Assembly: GCF_014805625.2 (NCBI RefSeq)
Contig: NW_023998414.1
Location: 12,161,373-12,225,372, forward strand
Origin: Glossina fuscipes
Taxonomy: Eukaryota > Arthropoda > Insecta > Diptera > Glossinidae
Length of the DNA: 64,000 bases
Reading direction: 5' to 3'
The position numbers and the translations under genes were made by a program. Of the stretch, positions 1 through 13,599 are shown one piece after another (position 1 is the first letter of the stretch; every line of letters begins with the position of its first letter). A model generated the notes under the pieces. That model was given only the letters and a program-made list of their open reading frames with translations, had not been told where the DNA came from and made no database searches.

Positions 1-47
<47 letters not shown>

Positions 48-1662
48 GCATGTATTATAGGTATACGGCATATATCAGCAAATATATGTATATATGTACG
101 CATATGTTTAAAGGCAAGTGCGTTAATATGATGATACGTTCATATACATGCTTACAGATATATGTATATATACGTACACACACAATATATATATATATAT
201 ATATATATGTATTCCTAGTTGCTTAATATTGATTTTTTTTTTAAATTATTAATTTTATTTATTTAATAATTTTTAATAAAATTCATTTTTCCTAAAATAT
301 TTTCTAAAATGTGAAGTTTTACTTAAGCTGGTAGAGAAAATGAGTAAACAGAGCTTATATTAGAAAGAATTGCTAAAAAAATCTCCCCCCAACCATACAA
401 ACCATTTCGAAAGGTTAAAATTTAGCAAAATTCAAAAGTTTGCAATACAATAAATATTAAAACAAACAAAAAAAAAAAAAAAAAAGAATAAGAAAATAAA
501 TGAAAAATTTTCGATAAAGAAACGTAAACATAAAAACAAATAAAAAAAAAAAATCTGGCAATAAATCAACTTATATTAAAGTTGATATTTAAACATTTTT
601 ACCACAAAAAGAGTACATAATTTTTAGTACATATTTTAGATCGCCTATTACAAAATTAAAATTGATTGAATAAACACACATACTTACACACATACATATT
701 TACACAAACATGGCAAAAAAAAAATTCACACAAAAACATGCACACGACTACATTCCATACAAGTATACATACATATATTAAAGAGTTTTAGAGAAAAACT
801 GCAACAAAATAAAAGAATGATACAACAAATTGAACCGGAATAATAACGAAAAAAATGCTAAAAATAAAATTAATAAATAAATAAAAACAACCCAATTACA
901 AATAATGCATATCATAGCTGTAAATTATCAAAAACCAAACTAAATAAAATGAAAATGAAATCAATTTTGAGAAACGAAAGTAAGAAAATGCAAAAAAACC
1001 AACAAAAACAAGAACAACAATAACAACAACAAAGGAAATTTTAATATAATATATTCAAAGCATGATTTTTTTATTTTAAAGCGAATCTCCTCCAAGCATC
1101 AACAAAACAACAACAACAACAAGAAAACAAATTGCTTAACCAAGAAAATTGAAAAATTGAAAAACAAAAAAAAAAAACAAAATATAGGAAAACAATATAA
1201 AAAATGAAATTTTTCCCTTCAATTTCCTAAATTTTTTTTTAAATTAACTGACCGATCACCACCACCTTACTCGAAACACTACTACACTTACTCACACGGA
1301 ATATTTTGCATAGAAAACACGCGCCATAACTATATATTGTGTATGTATTTATTGCATTAAATTTGATAAAATGTTATTTAAATATGGAGAAATGAATGAA
1401 AAATAAATCAGACGGACATTCAACAACAACACAGACATTAAAATTTATATACATATATATATACATATATATATGCATATATATATATATGAATATATAT
1501 ATATATATATATATGAATATATATATATATATATATATTAAAAGTGAATGTCTTATATAGGAGTATATGATGATAGAGTAAACAAAACGTGTTGCGTTTG
1601 TTTTTCTACATATTTTATTTTTTGCATACATGAAGAAGATAGTTATAAACAAAAGAAGAAAA

Positions 1663-1699
<37 letters not shown>

Positions 1700-3866
1700 A
1701 ACAACAAAAAAAAACCAGGAACAACCGAAACCGAAATATGAAGCAACTTAAATAAATATCTTTAAAGAGAAAACAATAAATGAGAAATAAAAATAAAAAA
1801 AGAAAACAACAACAATTAATAAACATAAATAAACCAAAAGATGTTTTAATTATTATTTGAAATATAATTTAAATCGCTTCGCACAATCAGTGCAGCAGAT
1901 AGCTTTTGCATACATACAATAGTACGTAAGTTATTTAAGATGAAACCGTGGCTATCTGTCGCGGGCTTAGTTATAGACGAGTCAATGCGTGTGATAAACA
2001 TGACTATTACTTCTTCTTATATTCTCGAAAGTATTACGTACGTTTGCCGATGTCTCATTGAAAAATGAACACACGAAACATTTCGTCGCATTAAATATCG
2101 TTTTGTATCGGAAATGTTTATGCTTTGGGCTATATTTCGTTACAAATCGCAAAAAAAAAAATGTCCCGAAAAAAATTTGCAAAATGTCAATGACCCACCC
2201 CACCCTTGCCTAGCTGATTCACAAATCAATGATTTATAGGCATCCGTGATAGGCGATGATCGTGTAGCAGTTAACTCATGCCAAGCACAAGATCGGTTTT
2301 TACAACACAAAAGTGTATGAATTTTTTGTTGCACTTTCAGTGATTTAAAAACACGCAATTTGCCTATAAATTTAATCAAAAATTAGAAGAAATAGTTGTG
2401 CAGCAGAAAAGCTTTGTGACACTATAGTCGGATGCTAACAAATTTATTCATTTGCTATTCAATATTCCTCTCCTATGCTGCTACTCTTTCTAATAAGATT
2501 CCTATTTTGTTTTTTTTTTTTTTGCCAACAACTACTAAGATGAGTCTGAGGAGAAACTAGTGCCGCCCTTTTCGGCATTTCATTTCTTCCTTATATCGAA
2601 TGCAATTTCTTTTCATTCTTTTACTCTCGCGATTGGAAAGTAATAAGACGCGAGTGTCCGTGATGCGATACGCATACAGGACTTCATAAAGGAATTTAGC
2701 AAATCGCCTTATAAGTAAGCTCCCTGATCTTTATAAAGGTTCTTAAATTATAAAATGAAAAAAATAAAACTTTCAATTGTTAGTATACGATCTTGTACGA
2801 TCGTCCTCGCAAAAATTATTAAACTGTACGGTAAAATTATGGAAAATCAATTTTACGATGTTATCCTCCTCACAAATAGCAAAGCCTTCTTACTTTTAAA
2901 GTGTCTACGAAAAGTCGCGACGAAAGCACGCTTGTGCTAAATTGAAGTGATCGCGCTTAAAAAATATTCCATTGTCTTTATTTTATATGCCATTATTTCT
3001 ATGCTAAATGTGTATCAAGTGTTTTGCACAATGTTTCAAATTATATTTATCGAATCAGATTGATAAAGCCGCGGCTGTATGACATACGTACACCTAAGGC
3101 AATCGAAGAAAAGAATAAACAATTGATAAACAGTTGATTGGACCTTTAAAAAACAATCAAAATCTTAAGGCTTCTATGTTATTTACGCTGCAGCGAATCA
3201 AACTCTGAACGCTTTCCTTGTCCTAGATTTGTTTTGAAACTTTTTAAAAAAAAAAAGTGTTTTTTACTCTCAGAAAAAATAGTTGGAAGCGTTTTATGTT
3301 TGCTAACGAATTAAAATCATTTACATTGATTGAATAATAATTTCAATCCAAGCCATAGCCCGCTGGATGGCAAACATTAAGTGCTTTCTTCTTTATTAGT
3401 TGTAAATTTATGTCTCTTAAACAAAATAACTTACAGTATATCAATAAAGGATAACGCGAAAACGGTAAGCTAAACACTAAAACTTTTCAGTTACTTATCA
3501 AAAAAGAAAAAGAAAAAAAAAAAAAAAATGAATTAAAAATGAATTCAAATCCAAGAATAGCTTTTAGTTAATCCAAAATTTTCTAACTTAATTTTAATGT
3601 GTTTTATTTTATGTTCTGTAGTATTTCTTTGTAAAGCATGTGTGTTCTCTAAATGTCGTATATTGGCTTCTGTCTGTCTATCTCTTCTCTTTCTATTTAA
3701 AAAAAAAAAAAAAAAAAAAACAGAAAAATGTCTACTTTTTAATCCAGAAAACCAAACTAGTCCTCAGTCTATATTTGCTTAAGAAAAATTACAAAATTTA
3801 TTTGTATTCCTTATATTTCTTTTTGCATTTTGTTTTTTTTTTTTTTTTGTTTTTTTTATAATCTAG
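1..3866. other. Non-coding stretch upstream of the zinc-finger exons, probably intron
   Basis: No convincing exon is visible here. The first 1.9 kb is low complexity: (TA)n at 1-41 and 185-208, a long interrupted TA block at 1446-1540, a poly(A) run of about 35 near 1663-1697, and A-rich CAA-type sequence between about 430 and 1200. From 1.9 to 3.8 kb the base composition is more mixed but both strands carry many stops. Because the first visible coding exon at 3867 opens with an acceptor site and no initiator, this stretch is inferred to be intron, or possibly 5' UTR of an alternative promoter. Confidence 0.45.
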
Positions 3867-6493
3867 CTTTTAAGAAATTTCGGCATGACCACCAGATGTC
3901 CAACGCCGTTCGCGTTTCCATTCTCACCTTTGGGTTTGAATCTTTTTGATATTGATCCGTCCAGAATATTAAGCATGTTACATCATCAGTCCTGGTTTAC
4001 AGAAGAGGCTTTAAGGTGACTTGCATAGAGCACGTAGATAATAAGAAAAATTAATTTAATTTATATTTTTTATATTGAAATAGAAATCGCGGCTTACTAA
4101 CGCCACCGCCTACATCAAAGGATTTCGCCCACCGTTTAAATCCGTTAAGTGATTTACTTTCCAAAGATTATCATACCAATACAATGCATGTCAACACTGC
4201 CGACTTACTATTGTCCAGAACATCAACTCCATTGGGAGCTGGTGGTGATACTAACAAACAACAATTGACACAACAACAGCAACACCGTTCCATAACACAG
4301 CAACAGCAGTACAAACAACAACCACCTTTTAATATACGTTATCCGTCACCAGCTGCATTTTTCCATCACCAGCATCAACAGCAGCAGCAGCAACAGCAGC
4401 AGCAGCATCAATTAACACAAAAACTTCAAAAATCCACGACCAGACAAAATGCACCATCACCCCATCAAACAACTACTTTAATACAGTCGTCACCTAAGGC
4501 TACCGAAAGATCTTCAACACCACGTCAACAGCCGAACATACCTGAGAATGACGATGTTGTAGAGATAACTGCAACGGTAACAGGTACTCCAACACCACAT
4601 CATGATGAAGCTGCTGCTATAAGAGATCGTGATAGCGGCAATTCAAGTGCTGCCACGACAAGCTCAATTACCTCACCCATGCTTTATAAGGACTCCTTGG
4701 AGCAATTATTGCAACGCCGTCGTTCGAATACCTCGCTAATTGGGGAAGCAAATTTAAAACCTTACTCTCAACTTTTGCTTACATCTATGACACCACCAGA
4801 CGCAACTTCAAACTGTAAAGAGAAAAGTAGTTCCTCGTCTACCTCATCAACACCACCTCCCGCGTCCGGTACGCCGGGCCACGGCCTGGTGAAAAGTCCT
4901 TCCGATACCTCGTCATTATTCAGTGAACCAATTGAAGAGGAAACCCGTTGCATTGTGTGCAACGCTCACTTTCCCAATGTCTGGCTACTCGAACAGCATG
5001 CCGCTCTGCAACACCCTATACTCGGACCGGGTGACGAGAAACCTTTCATTTGCGAACAATGTGGTCAATCGTATCGGTATCGTTCTGCTTATGCAAAGCA
5101 TAAAGAACAAAATCATAGAGCTCGTTTACCAGCCGATAAATTGTTCACCTGTGACGTATGCGGTATGCAATTTCGCTACTTAAAATCGTTCAAGAAGCAT
5201 CGCCTTAATCACGCCTTGGAACGCCTGCACGGCAAGAAAGGATCGGGCAAACATCATTTAGCCGGCAGCATATTTGCGGCTCATTTTCAACATTTACAAG
5301 ATCAAGATATGCTGACAGGTTCGCAAGAAACTTTAACATTAGCTGACAACGAAGTTGGAGAAGACTTACGCATAAGCATAAAGAAAGAGAAAGACGATGA
5401 TGATCAACAACAACAACAGCAAAGGGGGGCTGAAGACCAAGACGTAAATACCGACGGTGTAGCAGTTATGCACTACAACGATAAAAATAATAAAACTGCG
5501 CCCATCGTGGTATCAATGAATGCTAACGAAGCGCAGGATTTAAGCAGTACAGATGGAATTCATAGTACAAATAAGAGGGTAAGTGATTTATAAAAAGATT
5601 TAACAAGTTCAATCACTAACGAATGATTCATTTTATTACAATAGCCTCATCTTCTGAATACCACTACATTGCCACCACATTTAGAAACTGATCCCTCCTT
5701 TCATCATCAACAACAACGTCATCAACACCACCAACATCATCATCATCATCATCATCATCACAGTCAGCAATCATCAACACCATCACCAGCGTCACAGCAT
5801 CATTCGTTGCCGCAACATCCTACACATCATCCACATATAATACAGCAACTGCCCGGCCATTTGGCCCACAACATGACAGCTATAGCAGCAGCAGCAGCTG
5901 TTGCTACGACACCACAACATCAATTACAAATGACACCGCAAACAGCCCAACAAGCTGCAGTAACCGCGTCCGCGGTCGCCGCCAATTCCTTAAATTCTTT
6001 AAATTCTCTTAATTCAATTACATCGCTGATCAATACAGAACGATTGCCCAACGAGCAATTTTTAGGCCTTAACCCACAAGAAGCATCAATTCTTAATTTC
6101 CTGAGAGCAGACGCCGCTGAGCGCCAGAGGGATAAAAGGTAAGCTATAACTACAATATAAAAATTTAATTTAATTTTCTTTAATAACTTTAACTAAGTAA
6201 ATTATTAATAATTGAATAGACCGCCAGCTTCGCGTTTTGCTTGTCCCTTCTGCGGCAAATGTGTGCGTTCAAAGGAGAATTTGAAATTACATGTTCGCAA
6301 ACACACTGGCGAACGTCCATTCGTATGTCTATTTTGTGGTCGCGCCTTTGGCGGTAAATCAGATTTAACACGCCACTTGCGCATTCACACCGGCGAACGG
6401 CCTTATCATTGTGAATCTTGCGGCAAATGTTTTGCCCGTGCTGACTACCTCTCGAAACACTTGACTACCCATATACATAATGCGCCACGCTGA
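3867..6493 (+). CDS. mamo: C2H2 zinc-finger transcription factor, Mamo-like, C-terminal four exons
   Basis: Exons 3867-4015, 4084-5578, 5645-6138 and 6220-6493 join in one frame (803 residues) across introns of 68, 66 and 81 bp with GT-AG ends. The first exon starts after a pyrimidine tract and TAG acceptor with no initiator, so the protein continues upstream. Three C2H2 fingers sit near residues 339-426 (first cysteines at 4949, 5051, 5150) and three more near 721-800 (from 6242), the latter with TGERPF/TGERPY linkers. Between them lie poly-Gln and poly-His tracts, and an IKKE motif fits the sumoylation consensus. The product should be a nuclear DNA-binding regulator. The assignment to Mamo (maternal gene required for meiosis, a BTB-zinc-finger protein) rests on remembered similarity of the finger block; the BTB domain is not in view. 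Another BTB-zinc-finger family member is the main alternative. Confidence 0.72.
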
Positions 6494-6656
6494 GATGAGG
6501 CGCGAAGGAGAAGACTCCTTCGCAGATAAGTTACAATAGAACTAAATCCGCAACAACAACAACGACAACAACACTTTCTTGCAATATACTTAAAACACTT
6601 TTTCAATGAATGGATAAGGAACGTCCAAAATGTACACGTAAGAAAAGAAAATTCAA

Positions 6657-6662
6657 AATAAA
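6657..6662 (+). terminator. Candidate poly(A) signal AATAAA for the zinc-finger gene
   Basis: The first AATAAA-class hexamer after the TGA stop at 6491-6493, about 165 bp downstream. It would give a short 3' UTR. AATAAA is frequent in this AT-rich sequence, so the call is weak, and a much longer 3' UTR is also possible. Confidence 0.3.
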
Positions 6663-7746
6663 ATATTCATTGACTCCTGTAGATTCCAGATAGGATAAGA
6701 AAGCGAACACGCTGAACACTAATTCAAACGCATATGAACAATAGATTAAAAATAATTACAGGAATATTTAATTTTTTAATTTCTTTTTTTTTTTTTTTTT
6801 TTTCTAAAAACTGTTTCAATTGAACACAGCAAAAGAAACCCATATGACATGTCGACAACAATTAAATTGAGAGGAAAATGAAAAACCTCATTGCCTTTTA
6901 AAAGTTATTAACTGAATTAATTGCAAAATTTTCTGGTTTCTTTGTTATGCATAAATAACTTAATCATTTTAATATATCAAGTTCAGGGATGTTTAGCTGC
7001 CAAAAAAAAAAAAAACTTTCATAAGCGAATGTTAAATCAATCACTAAAGTCTCAAATCAGCCCATAGGATTGAGAGGGAGATGAATCCTATTGATTGTTT
7101 ACAGAATTGAATGATAGCCAGAATGGTGGGTGATCAGACGTGTTCATATATATGCAATAATTTTTGACATTCCGTATATTCAAGAATATTGAAAATTCAG
7201 TTATAATCAAAACTTGTCAAATAAGTAAAAACACACAAACGCACAAACGCCAAAAAAACCCATCTGCTAACAATATTTGAATAAATATTTGTTAAGCTTA
7301 TGAGCTAAGGCAAATAAATTTTTATCTTCTTAATTACACCGTGAAGAGAACTAAAACTGGTCTCCTTCTGATTCTCAATATTTTCAACTTTCCGGATCCT
7401 AACATGGAACGTATATGGCAATATATTGGTAATGTGTTTCACCGCTATATATAAATATTTTCACGCGCAGAACTTTTTATGAAATATTTCGAATGAATGC
7501 TTTCGTATTCACATCCTCATAGAGCACTGTAATATCAGAGATGAAATTGTCATGGTTTCACCTTAATTTCCCTTAAACATACACGTACCGCTAAGCTCAC
7601 TTCTTTTTTCATCTAGCACTTATAGGCGATCACCAGTGTGCAAAAGAAAACCTAATTTACTCATCTCCCTGTGATCTTATATCACTAATTCGCACCTTCG
7701 TCTCAGTAAGATCTCAAAAAAATATCCGGGCAACAGTTTCAAAATC

Positions 7747-8537
7747 CTACTCGGACCCTCCGTCGTCCTTGAATAACGGCATAATATGGGCTTCTGTGGT
7801 ATGGTTATACATAGATGCATCTATTTTATGGCGATAAAGGAGACATGCCCACCGATTGGATCCTTTAATAACAATACTCTCTTTGTCCAGCGTTCTCACC
7901 TGCTAAACATGAAATTGTCCATTGATCGGAAAACACGTGATCTGGGATCCGTCGTTCATTAATCGCACTGCCAATCTTCAAAACAATTCACCTGCAATGA
8001 TCGTCCTTATCGTTCCATATATTTCCACTCTTCAACTTGAAAGTACACATGCACTACTATCTCCTCTGAGCTGCTGATCAGCATCACATCCACGTGTAAA
8101 GACAACATTCCGGCGGGAATTGATGCACTATAAGAAATAAGTAAATTAATGCATTCCTTTTCAAACAGTAGAAGAAGCAACTCCGTAGATCTCTTAATCC
8201 CCATTTAATTGCATTAAATATTGGGTAATCCGGAAAGAAATTTTGTTCTTTTGGCCAAAATAAAGGTCGATTTCTTTATAATGGGAAAATATTTCAGCGC
8301 GAAGAATAGAGTTCAATAGATATAAACTGTCAGTGTTCTCACGCCATTCATTTATTTTGTTTTCATCTGCTCCTACTGGCCTTCCAGAATGTGACGCAAA
8401 AGTGCCAGCAAATCAGTTTTAGCGCTGTCTTTTTGTCCATTCATCGCGTCCATTAATTTCCTTCTTGCTCTTTCGACTTTCCATTTGTGGTAAGGCACCA
8501 AAGCAAAACTGTTGCGCAGAATCAAACAAAATTTCTC
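7747..8537 (-). pseudogene. Decayed protein-coding relic of unknown family
   Basis: Three minus-strand segments read like protein and are separated by stops or frame changes. Segment one, 8537-8373, is open for 54 codons after a TAG acceptor-like site; it is rich in Lys, Arg and Leu and ends near the residues LRHILEGQ. Segment two lies around 8122-8007 after a TTATAG acceptor-like site and contains HVDVMLISSSEE. Segment three, 7899-7747, follows a TTAGCAG site and contains NRWACLLYRHK and MPLFKDDGG. In-frame stops follow each segment (for example 8373-8375 and 7747-7749). Between segments two and three the reading is broken by further stops, although residues such as FEDWQCD still look protein-like. 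I do not recognise the family. It could be a dead gene copy, a transposon fragment, or a real gene whose introns I have placed wrongly. Confidence 0.35.
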
Positions 8538-9099
8538 CTACACAAGTATTACGATATCAGAACGGAGTGGATTTGCGAACAATTTAATATATTTAGAAAA
8601 GGGATTTAGATTAGGTGAACTAACGTTCAAATATTTTCATAAAAAAAATTTTTTTTTTCGATCTTATTACGAAAATGTATTTTAAAGTTTTAGACGTTTA
8701 GAAGGACTCTCCCTCCGGTACTCGTTTTTGATTTTTTCTCAAGTGAAAGTTCAATAAGAATGATGCGAGAGTTTCTTATTGATTTTGTACTGTAAACTTG
8801 AGCTAACATCCCAAGAACTTTGCTAACCATTGGCTTATCACAATGCTACCAAATTTCAATATGATTCACTATATCATAATTAAATTTGATTTGATTGATT
8901 TTCATATTCACTTTGAATAGTTTATGTTTTGAAAAGCAAAACGAACCCTCAACCCGATATTATAAACAAAAAAAAAAATATTTTAATTTAAAAAAAAAAA
9001 TTCATTTAACCAACTTTGGATATTTTGCTTGGCAATGCTACCTAAAAGGCGTTATTATTAAAAAGCACTTAACGCAAAATAAATAGCAATTTAAAGCTT

Positions 9100-11150
9100 A
9101 AATTGAAGTCAGTCTTCTCATGATAAGGTCTGGACATTTTTCTATGAATATCTTATAGAAAAAAAAAAAAAAAAAAAACAACAAAATAAATAAGTAAAAA
9201 TAAATTAAAAGTTATTAAATTCTTCATGTCGACTAAAAGTGCATAAGGATTGTATTCCAAAAACAAACAAAAGAACAGCTTTAATTAAAAAACAAAATAA
9301 CAAAAAAAATTTTTCATTTATAAAAATAATTTTTTAATCTCATACAAAAAAACAAAAAAAAAAAGTCCTGTTTTAATTTGAATAATATTTTAATTTTATT
9401 AAATTCTTTTCTTTTTTTTTTTTTTTGGTGCTGGATCTCCTTTTTAGATTAAAAACTCAAAAACAAAAAACATTATAAACTTTTTGTGAGGTTTAAAAAA
9501 ATGAATTTATTTTTATAAGATTTCAACGAAAAAAAAAAAAAAAAACATCATTATACAGTGGAGTGTTTTTCTTTTATTTCTTCTCTCCTCTCTCCTTATT
9601 TTTTTTTTTTTTTTTCTCTTTATCATTGTTTTGAATTAGAGATATACAAACTGACCATAAAGTTAAACGAAATACAAACAAAAACGAACAAACAAATTGG
9701 TTTCACATTTATGCGTTAAGACATAACAAAGAAAAAACGACAAACGGAAGTAAAGTATTACAAATACTACCACAACTAATTACTAATGTAATAAGAAATA
9801 AAATAAAATTAAATAAATAATAATAATAACATAAAAAATAAAATTGAAAACAAAGTATTTCACAACAACAAGAACAAGAACAACAACAACATCAACAACA
9901 AGAAAACAATATCCGCAAGCAACAAAACAACTACGAACAATGAATTTTTTCCATTTTTTAAACTTTTTTATTGTTATCACTATTATCATTTCTAAATGAG
10001 AGCAAAATATAAATAAATAAAAAAAATTATTTAATAACGGCACAACACTGTAATAAACATCAAAATTAACTACAAATAGCCTTAGCAACTGAAAGTCTCA
10101 TAACAAAAAACAGGAAACTATAAGAAAACGTAACAAAAATAGTTAATTAAATTTATTATTATTATGATTATTATTATTACTATTATTATGATTATGATTA
10201 TCATCATTATTAAAAGAAAGAAAAAATTTAAAAGTAATTATATAGAAAATGAAAATAAAACTCAAACAATAATCAAAATGTTAACTACAAGTAAAGCAGA
10301 CAACAAACAACAACGTAACCGTAAATATAACAATAGCAGAATTGTTTTTATTTTTTTATTTAATTTTCGTTTAATAGACTAACTAACTAACAAATGAAAA
10401 TAGCAGCAAAAGTAAAGTAAATACTATTTTATTATTACAAATAATAATAAGGATTATTTTATATATATACATAAACAACATCGGTAATAACAATAACGAT
10501 AACAACAACAACAACAATAATAATAATAATAAGAATAACAACAACAGCAACAACAACAACAACAAAAATAGCCACCGCCAATAGTTTATATGATTTTTAT
10601 TTTATATTTAAGTTTTTTTTTTTTTTTTTTTTTTTAAACTTTATACAAAATATAAAATACTAACTATAGAAATATATTAACTGTGATTATAGCACAAATA
10701 AACTAATTAACAGTAACAGCAAGAACAATAGCAACCAAACAACAAGAACAAAAATAAGAATATAATTAAAAACAAAAACAAAAATGACACTACGTTAAAT
10801 TTTAATGAAATTTTCATTATTATTATTACTATTATTATTATTATTATTCTTATTGCATATACAAAAAAAAAAAAAAAAAAAATGCTCTTTTTTCGAAAAC
10901 ATTATAATCAACTTCAAAATTAATTTCAAATTGTATTTCATTTACATGCGCGTCTCTAAGCAAAAACAAAAAAAAGTAAATAAATAAATAAATAAATAAA
11001 TAACTAAATAAACAATATATAGACAAACAAATAAAAATTTAACAACATTTGAACCAAGAACATCGAATTAAACTAAATAATTGTAGTTTCACAATAATAA
11101 TTATATATATAAAATAATGTAACCGCAAAGTAATAAAGAAAGAAAGAAAA
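9100..11150. repeat. A-rich low-complexity block with CAA and AAT repeats
   Basis: The plus strand is strongly A-rich over long stretches, with repeated AAC/CAA and AAT units (clearest at about 9.86-9.93 and 10.50-10.57 kb), several poly(A)/poly(T) runs and an AAAT array near 10.98 kb. No coding sense is visible. The block could be part of an extended 3' UTR or simple-sequence expansion. Confidence 0.5.
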
Positions 11151-12633
11151 TTCTATTCGCCTTAAGGCGAATATTTTGCGTTCATTATCAATCCATCGGA
11201 TATAAAAAACCTGTCAATTTTATATCTAATCCATGTAATAGAGAAGTGGTTGAAAGCATTCAAAATTAATTGAATTCTGCTAAAAGAAATAAAATTGATC
11301 GACAAAAGGGAAGCTTAAGATCAATTATCGATGCTTAACATCCGACATAGATATATAAAATTTACTTATTTTATATTTTTTTTTTTTTTATTTTAATCGT
11401 AGGCATTTCTTAAGATGATGGACAATTTTCAAAAGCTATAACAGTCTTTAGGGGGTAGCTTCCTTGTGCACAATGCTCGCGAGCACTTTTTCGATTAACA
11501 TTTATGAAGAAGAAATGAGTGAATGTAATTTGATCTGAAAAGCAAACTTTTAAAATATACCATAACCGTACTATCAACATTCTATCACATTTTCTTTGAC
11601 TAATAAACAATCGCATGAGATTTTCATTTAAAAATGCATATCTGTATCACTCTGCTGAGATAAAAAATTCAAAATCATATTCGAATATTCTTCGAACTTT
11701 CACACACAAACTCATCAAATGAAATATTTACTTCATTGGATCATCCATAAACGAGAACGTGGATTACATCCCATATATATATATATATATATTTGGCTTT
11801 AAATGAATTATGCTCTAAACTAACATCCCATTGCTTTTGGATGTGTAATAAAATCGATAAAAATTCGTTTGTATGCGACCGTAATAATGTAAAGATATGC
11901 TAGGATGCGTATAGCAAATGAAATTAGAGCACATGTCATATGACATTTCTATAAATGGACTTTGTAGCTGTAGGAAGGGATACTATTCTGAAAGGTACAA
12001 GTAATAAGGCGAAAATGCTGTCGACAATTGAAATCGTTCGTTCGTTCGTTCTTTTCCGAAATACACTCGCCTTTCTTCACGACCCCAATAGGTAATGTGA
12101 TCTCAATCCATATACGACGCTAATGGGTTTTATGAATACGCGAAACTTGAAATTTATATTTATTGTTACATATTGTTACATAATTGAAAAAAAGTTACCG
12201 ATGAGTAAGGGTATTGAGGGGCTTCCCCACAATCGTAAAATTAATCGACTTAATCAGATCACCACTTTGAGCATGAAATGTCATGTATGATGATAATGGA
12301 CACAATGCTAAAATAATTCATTTCGTAAAATCAAAACCATTTCAATTCTATATATATAATATATAAATAATATAGAAAAAGAAACAAGAACCGAGAACAA
12401 TTTTTTCCGTACCAATGACAACAAACAATTTGTTTTTTTTTTTTTTTTTTTTTTTTTAAATATATAGATAATAATTAAAATAAAAGTAACTAAATAATTA
12501 AATAATTGTCATATAATCTCTACAAGTAAACCGTAAACAAAATCAATTGATTAACAGAAAACAAGCGAGAAGAAGAAAAAACTTTCACTGTGCCAAAAAT
12601 ATTAAAGTACCTCATAAATTATATAAACATACA

Positions 12634-12736
12634 TCCACACAGACACACACACAGACACACACACACACACACATACATACACACAAACACATACATACAT
12701 ACATACATACGTACATACATATATATATATACATAA
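12634..12736. repeat. Compound (CA)n and (ATAC)n microsatellite
   Basis: Runs of CA with AGAC interruptions pass into ATAC tetranucleotide units and end in a short (TA)n run. Confidence 0.9.
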
Positions 12737-12892
12737 ATGGACACATATGCATAGAGCACAATATGCTTACATTATATCCTCACAATATGTTTACGTACAT
12801 ATACCATGTACGAATACATGCATATATATAATACACTTAAAATAGACGAATGATGTTTAGCGTGAATTTATAAAGGAAAGAAAGGGAATTTT

Positions 12893-12933
<41 letters not shown>

Positions 12934-13599
12934 CAATTAATTAAATATATTTATGTAACGTATTTTTAGTTTGTTGGTTTTTAATAGTTTTTATTTATTT
13001 TATTTAATTTTTTTTTTCTTTAAGGCGAAATGTCAATTCAAAAAAAAATGTATTTATTTTTTTGTTAACATTAATCACAGCAGATTTCTCATCTTCTTTT
13101 GTTTTCTTCTTTTTTTTTTTTATATTAAAATTCCTTGGCTTGTTATTGAATTTAAACACAACTATCTAATATTTTATGGTAATGAGAGAATTTTGTTCTC
13201 CTTTTTCTTCTTCTCTCCTTTAAGTTTTGTACAAACCACTACTAATTTTGTCAGACGGTTTGTAGCAACCAGATATACATATATGCTAAGACCCCATATA
13301 TATACAATTTATAGCATTTGTTTGTTTGAATTTGCATAATCGCTTTGCCCGTCCTTTAGCACTTTGTTTTCCTTTTCTTTTTTTTTTTTTTTCAATTCTT
13401 TTAAATAAAGCAATTTTATAATTTTTCTATTTATTTTGCTCTACAGTAAGTGAGGTAAAGATAAAAGTTGTTTAATCCATAAACCCATAGGTTTTAATGT
13501 GTCTAAAATTTTTACAAACAAGTAGAAACGCTATAGCAAAAGTCGAGCAATCGTTAAATACCCTAAACCACTTCACTTATTACAGTTGCTATTATTTAT

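Larger units (their letters stand above)
6494..9100. other. Gene-free stretch downstream of the zinc-finger gene
   Basis: This starts with a likely 3' UTR (CAA-rich, with a poly(T) run near 6786-6803). From about 7.3 to 8.6 kb composition becomes more balanced, and a decayed minus-strand coding relic is found there (7747-8537, listed separately). No intact gene was found. Confidence 0.5.

Noticed and set aside
1548..1751. Lysine-rich open frame and its minus-strand Phe-rich partner near 1.4-1.8 kb
   Set aside because: Both are translations of poly(A) and (TA)n tracts; no protein sense outside the repeats.
2755..2940. Possible BTB-like piece (NQFYDVILLTNSKAF) upstream of the zinc-finger exons
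   Set aside because: The likeness to BTB is limited to a few residues (DV-L) and the expected LRWNNHQSN-type start of a fly BTB domain is absent.
12547..12831. Thr/His/Gln-Thr-rich frame of 94 codons
   Set aside because: It translates the (CA)n/(ATAC)n microsatellite.
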